45,887 bases of DNA from Clostridiales bacterium (GTDB taxonomy: Bacteria; Bacillota; Clostridia; Lachnospirales; WQUN01), in assembly GCA_031269465.1 (NCBI GenBank), contig JAISZB010000239.1:1-45887 (forward strand). The letters run 5' to 3'. Shown here one piece after another: positions 44,106 to 45,887 of the stretch; the first letter of the stretch is position 1, and every line of letters starts with the position of its first letter. Made by a program: the position numbers and the translations under genes. Below the pieces are notes generated by a model. It was not told where the DNA came from and made no database searches. It saw nothing but the letters and a program-made list of their open reading frames with translations.

Positions 44106-45299
44106 GTGAAAAAGAGCACTTTTGCCTTCACCATATCCATGCTTTTTTGCGTCTTTATGGTTCTTTTTCTTGCGTCAAAAACCACTGCCAGAATTTTCAC
44201 CCCTGAGAAGAGGATCAATTTCATAATTTTCGGAGTGGATGAAGAAGAAGCCAGAACAGACACAATGATGCTGGGCTGCCTCAACACAGAGGAGAAAAAG
44301 CTTGACTTGATTTCCATACCAAGGGATACTCAAGTGGTTATGCCTGAAAATCGCAGGGCGGTTCTTGAGGAGAATGGAAGATGGGCGCCCGCTGACGGGG
44401 TAATGAAGCTGAATCAGGTTTATTTCTACGGCGGGGAGGAATACGGCGCGGAGTATGCCATGAAGCAGATAACAGAGCTTACGGGAGTGGAAATAAAGTA
44501 TTATGCAATCGTGAATCTTGAAGCTTTCCGCTATATAGTAGATGAGGTGGGAGGCGTGAATTTCGATGTGCCATTCAGGCTTTGGTATCATGATCCCTTT
44601 CAAAACCTCAGCATTGAGTTGGAGCCGGGCTTTCAAAAGCTAAACGGGCAGCAGGCGGAAGGCCTTGTCAGGTTTCGGAAGTCCGACGATGGAGCGCTCG
44701 CTTATTATACTGACTGGGATCGCGCCCAGACCCAGCAGAAGTTTTTGAAGGAGCTCATAACTCAAACCATGAGGGATAACAACAAGGTAAAAAATGCGTC
44801 TGTATTTGTCTCAGCCGCCATAAAATACGTAGAAACCAACTGTACAGCGGCAGACGCTTTGAAATATCTGCCGTATATCCAGGACTTGGCTGAAGATGGC
44901 GCTATTCGCACACACTCAATGTCAGGCTGGGATGAACTGAAAAACGGCCAATGGTATACTTTTTTAGACATGGACGAATTGGCGCTTCAAGTGGATGGCA
45001 TTTTCAATTCAGATAAAGCCAAGGAAAGCGCCATAGGGCTTGACATCTATGTTTTAAATGGCGGCTCGGTCTCCGGCTTGGCGGCTAGAAACCGCCTGTT
45101 TCTGGAAAGCAAGGGATTCACTGTATCAAGGGTGGGAGACTATGATGGAGAAAGGAAAAACTACACCAGGATCATCGTAAAGAGCCGGGAATATGGCTCT
45201 GACATTCAGGCCCTGTACCCCGGCAGCAAAATCGAAGTGGATGCTTCTGCTTATCCTGATGATGACATCGCTTTGATACTTGGCACTAATGAGCAGTGA
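44106..45299 (+). CDS. LytR-CpsA-Psr (LCP) family cell-wall ligase
   Basis: 397 residues from GTG 44106 with AAGGAG upstream; the ATG at 44100 is followed at once by a stop. N-terminal membrane anchor (about 4-22). LCP domain: INFIIFGVDEEEARTDTMML, LDLISIPRDTQVVMPENR, KLNQVYFYGGEEYGAEYAMK, YYAIVNLEAFRYIVDEVGGV, LNGQQAEGLVRFRKSD and DWDRAQTQQKFLKEL, with the catalytic Asp and Arg of the family. A C-terminal LytR_C domain follows (LDIYVLNGGSVSGLAARNRL). LCP enzymes attach teichoic acid-like or capsular polymers to peptidoglycan, so a Gram-positive wall is implied. Confidence 0.94.
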   Translation: MKKSTFAFTISMLFCVFMVLFLASKTTARIFTPEKRINFIIFGVDEEEARTDTMMLGCLNTEEKKLDLISIPRDTQVVMPENRRAVLEENGRWAPADGVMKLNQVYFYGGEEYGAEYAMKQITELTGVEIKYYAIVNLEAFRYIVDEVGGVNFDVPFRLWYHDPFQNLSIELEPGFQKLNGQQAEGLVRFRKSDDGALAYYTDWDRAQTQQKFLKELITQTMRDNNKVKNASVFVSAAIKYVETNCTAADALKYLPYIQDLAEDGAIRTHSMSGWDELKNGQWYTFLDMDELALQVDGIFNSDKAKESAIGLDIYVLNGGSVSGLAARNRLFLESKGFTVSRVGDYDGERKNYTRIIVKSREYGSDIQALYPGSKIEVDASAYPDDDIALILGTNEQ

Positions 45300-45696
45300 A
45301 TATGCCTTTGAAATTCACCCGAAGAGACAGCATGCCCCGGCTTTATGGAATGGTCAACCGATGGCCGCAAGCTCTTGAATTCAATAGGGCGGGGCATAAT
45401 GCGCAGACAGGTAAATTTGCAAGCTGTTTTTGGGCTGGAAGCGTTGCATCCCATAAATAGCTTCTTTTTTATGCGCGAAATGGAATGTGAGCATGAACAA
45501 GACGCATCCAAAGATAATAAGACCCCCCAGCCTTATTCGAAGGGTCTTATCGTTGCTGGACGCATCCTAGCGGAACCGGAACCCACATGCCGATTGGCAG
45601 TCAATCCAGTTGAATTCGTCTGCTGCCTTTCTGCGGCAGACCATAAACTCAGTTTGGTTAATATGTTGCATAACTTTGTGTAATTCATTGAGGTTC
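45300..45696. other. Gap after the LCP gene
   Basis: No gene is supported. ATAAGACCC (45517-45525) and GGGTCTTAT (45542-45550) form a possible terminator stem without a strong U tract. Confidence 0.4.
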
Positions 45697-45887
45697 TATA
45701 CCGCTTTTCATCAAATGTTTCTTTTTTGGAGCTTGATTATCCATTGAATCCTGTATAATCAAGCTCCAAAAAAGGTAATTTAGTACGAAAATACATTTTA
45801 TGGACATTTGTCCATGCCTCAAATACACAAATGACTTAATATTTTCACCCTTGGCGGTGAAGCGCAGCGTCATAGGGGTTTATATGA
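45697..45887. repeat. Palindromic element, long form with tail (reaches window end)
   Basis: TATACCGCTTTTCATCAAAT, arms CTTTTTTGGAGCTTGATTAT and ATAATCAAGCTCCAAAAAAG, then the same tail as at 27991-28090 (TGGACATTTGTCCATG, GGCGGTGAAGCGCAGCGTCA). The end may lie beyond the window. Confidence 0.93.

Noticed and set aside
45345-45683. 112-codon frame after the LCP gene
   Set aside because: No ribosome site, no motif, and it spans a possible terminator stem.
39089-45887. Integron cassette array (integrase plus repeated palindromes)
   Set aside because: The integrase is an ordinary Xer/phage type, no attC boxes are seen, and the arms are conserved in sequence, unlike attC sites.

Overview
The window looks like a chromosomal segment of an anaerobic Gram-positive bacterium of the Bacillota, probably Clostridia-like. 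This is inferred from gene content: a LytR-CpsA-Psr cell-wall ligase, minimal TatA/TatC genes, ygeW/ygeY/xdhC genes of the selenium-linked purine and carbamoyl pathway, TnpB, Rpn and AAA-ATPase_like genes, and Shine-Dalgarno-rich starts. No rRNA, tRNA or CRISPR array was seen.

Layout. 1-5.2 kb: a C-terminal gene tail, two hairpin terminators, a strong promoter, and a compact plus-strand redox/detoxification operon (PNPOx-like, nitroreductase, glutathione peroxidase, second nitroreductase, MarR regulator, radical SAM, membrane protein). 5.2-9.5 kb: a scrapyard with a broken MFS transporter, a decayed antibiotic-type ABC ATPase, a response-regulator tail and a DUF6431-like remnant, split by an intact AAA-ATPase/PD-(D/E)XK gene. 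9.7-17 kb: the most interesting part, a compact minus-strand operon of tatA, two divergent tatC-like genes, a PqqD-like protein with a twin-arginine signal, a radical SAM/SPASM enzyme, a 137-residue peptide with 22 cysteines in a [V/H]-C-[S/T]-C-x-x hexapeptide repeat, a membrane-anchored TPR protein, a B12-binding-type radical SAM enzyme and a U32-family protein. I read it as a candidate RiPP (ribosomally made, modified peptide) pathway in which the Tat system exports the product, a PqqD-like partner, or both.

17.5-26 kb: mobile DNA. It holds an IS4/IS701-like remnant, a VapBC-type toxin-antitoxin pair, and an IS3-family transposase split by a 4.2-kb three-tyrosine-recombinase (RIT-like) element with terminal inverted repeats and a flanking 7-bp direct repeat, followed by a decayed serine recombinase. 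26-31 kb: ygeW, ygeY and xdhC. 31-39 kb: a dinJ antitoxin with a broken yafQ toxin, a TnpB tail, an alpha/beta hydrolase, an IS4-family wreck, an Rpn-family nuclease and a second, decayed recombinase cluster. 39-46 kb: a lone tyrosine recombinase, a secreted M16C protease and an LCP ligase.

A second unexplained feature is a family of about 85-240 bp palindromic elements (core TTTTGGAGCTTGATTAT and its complement). At least twelve copies sit between the apparently native genes from 12 kb to the window end. The lone integrase at 39.4 kb is bracketed by copies on both sides. One copy has changed both arms in a matching way, so the palindrome itself seems to be maintained.
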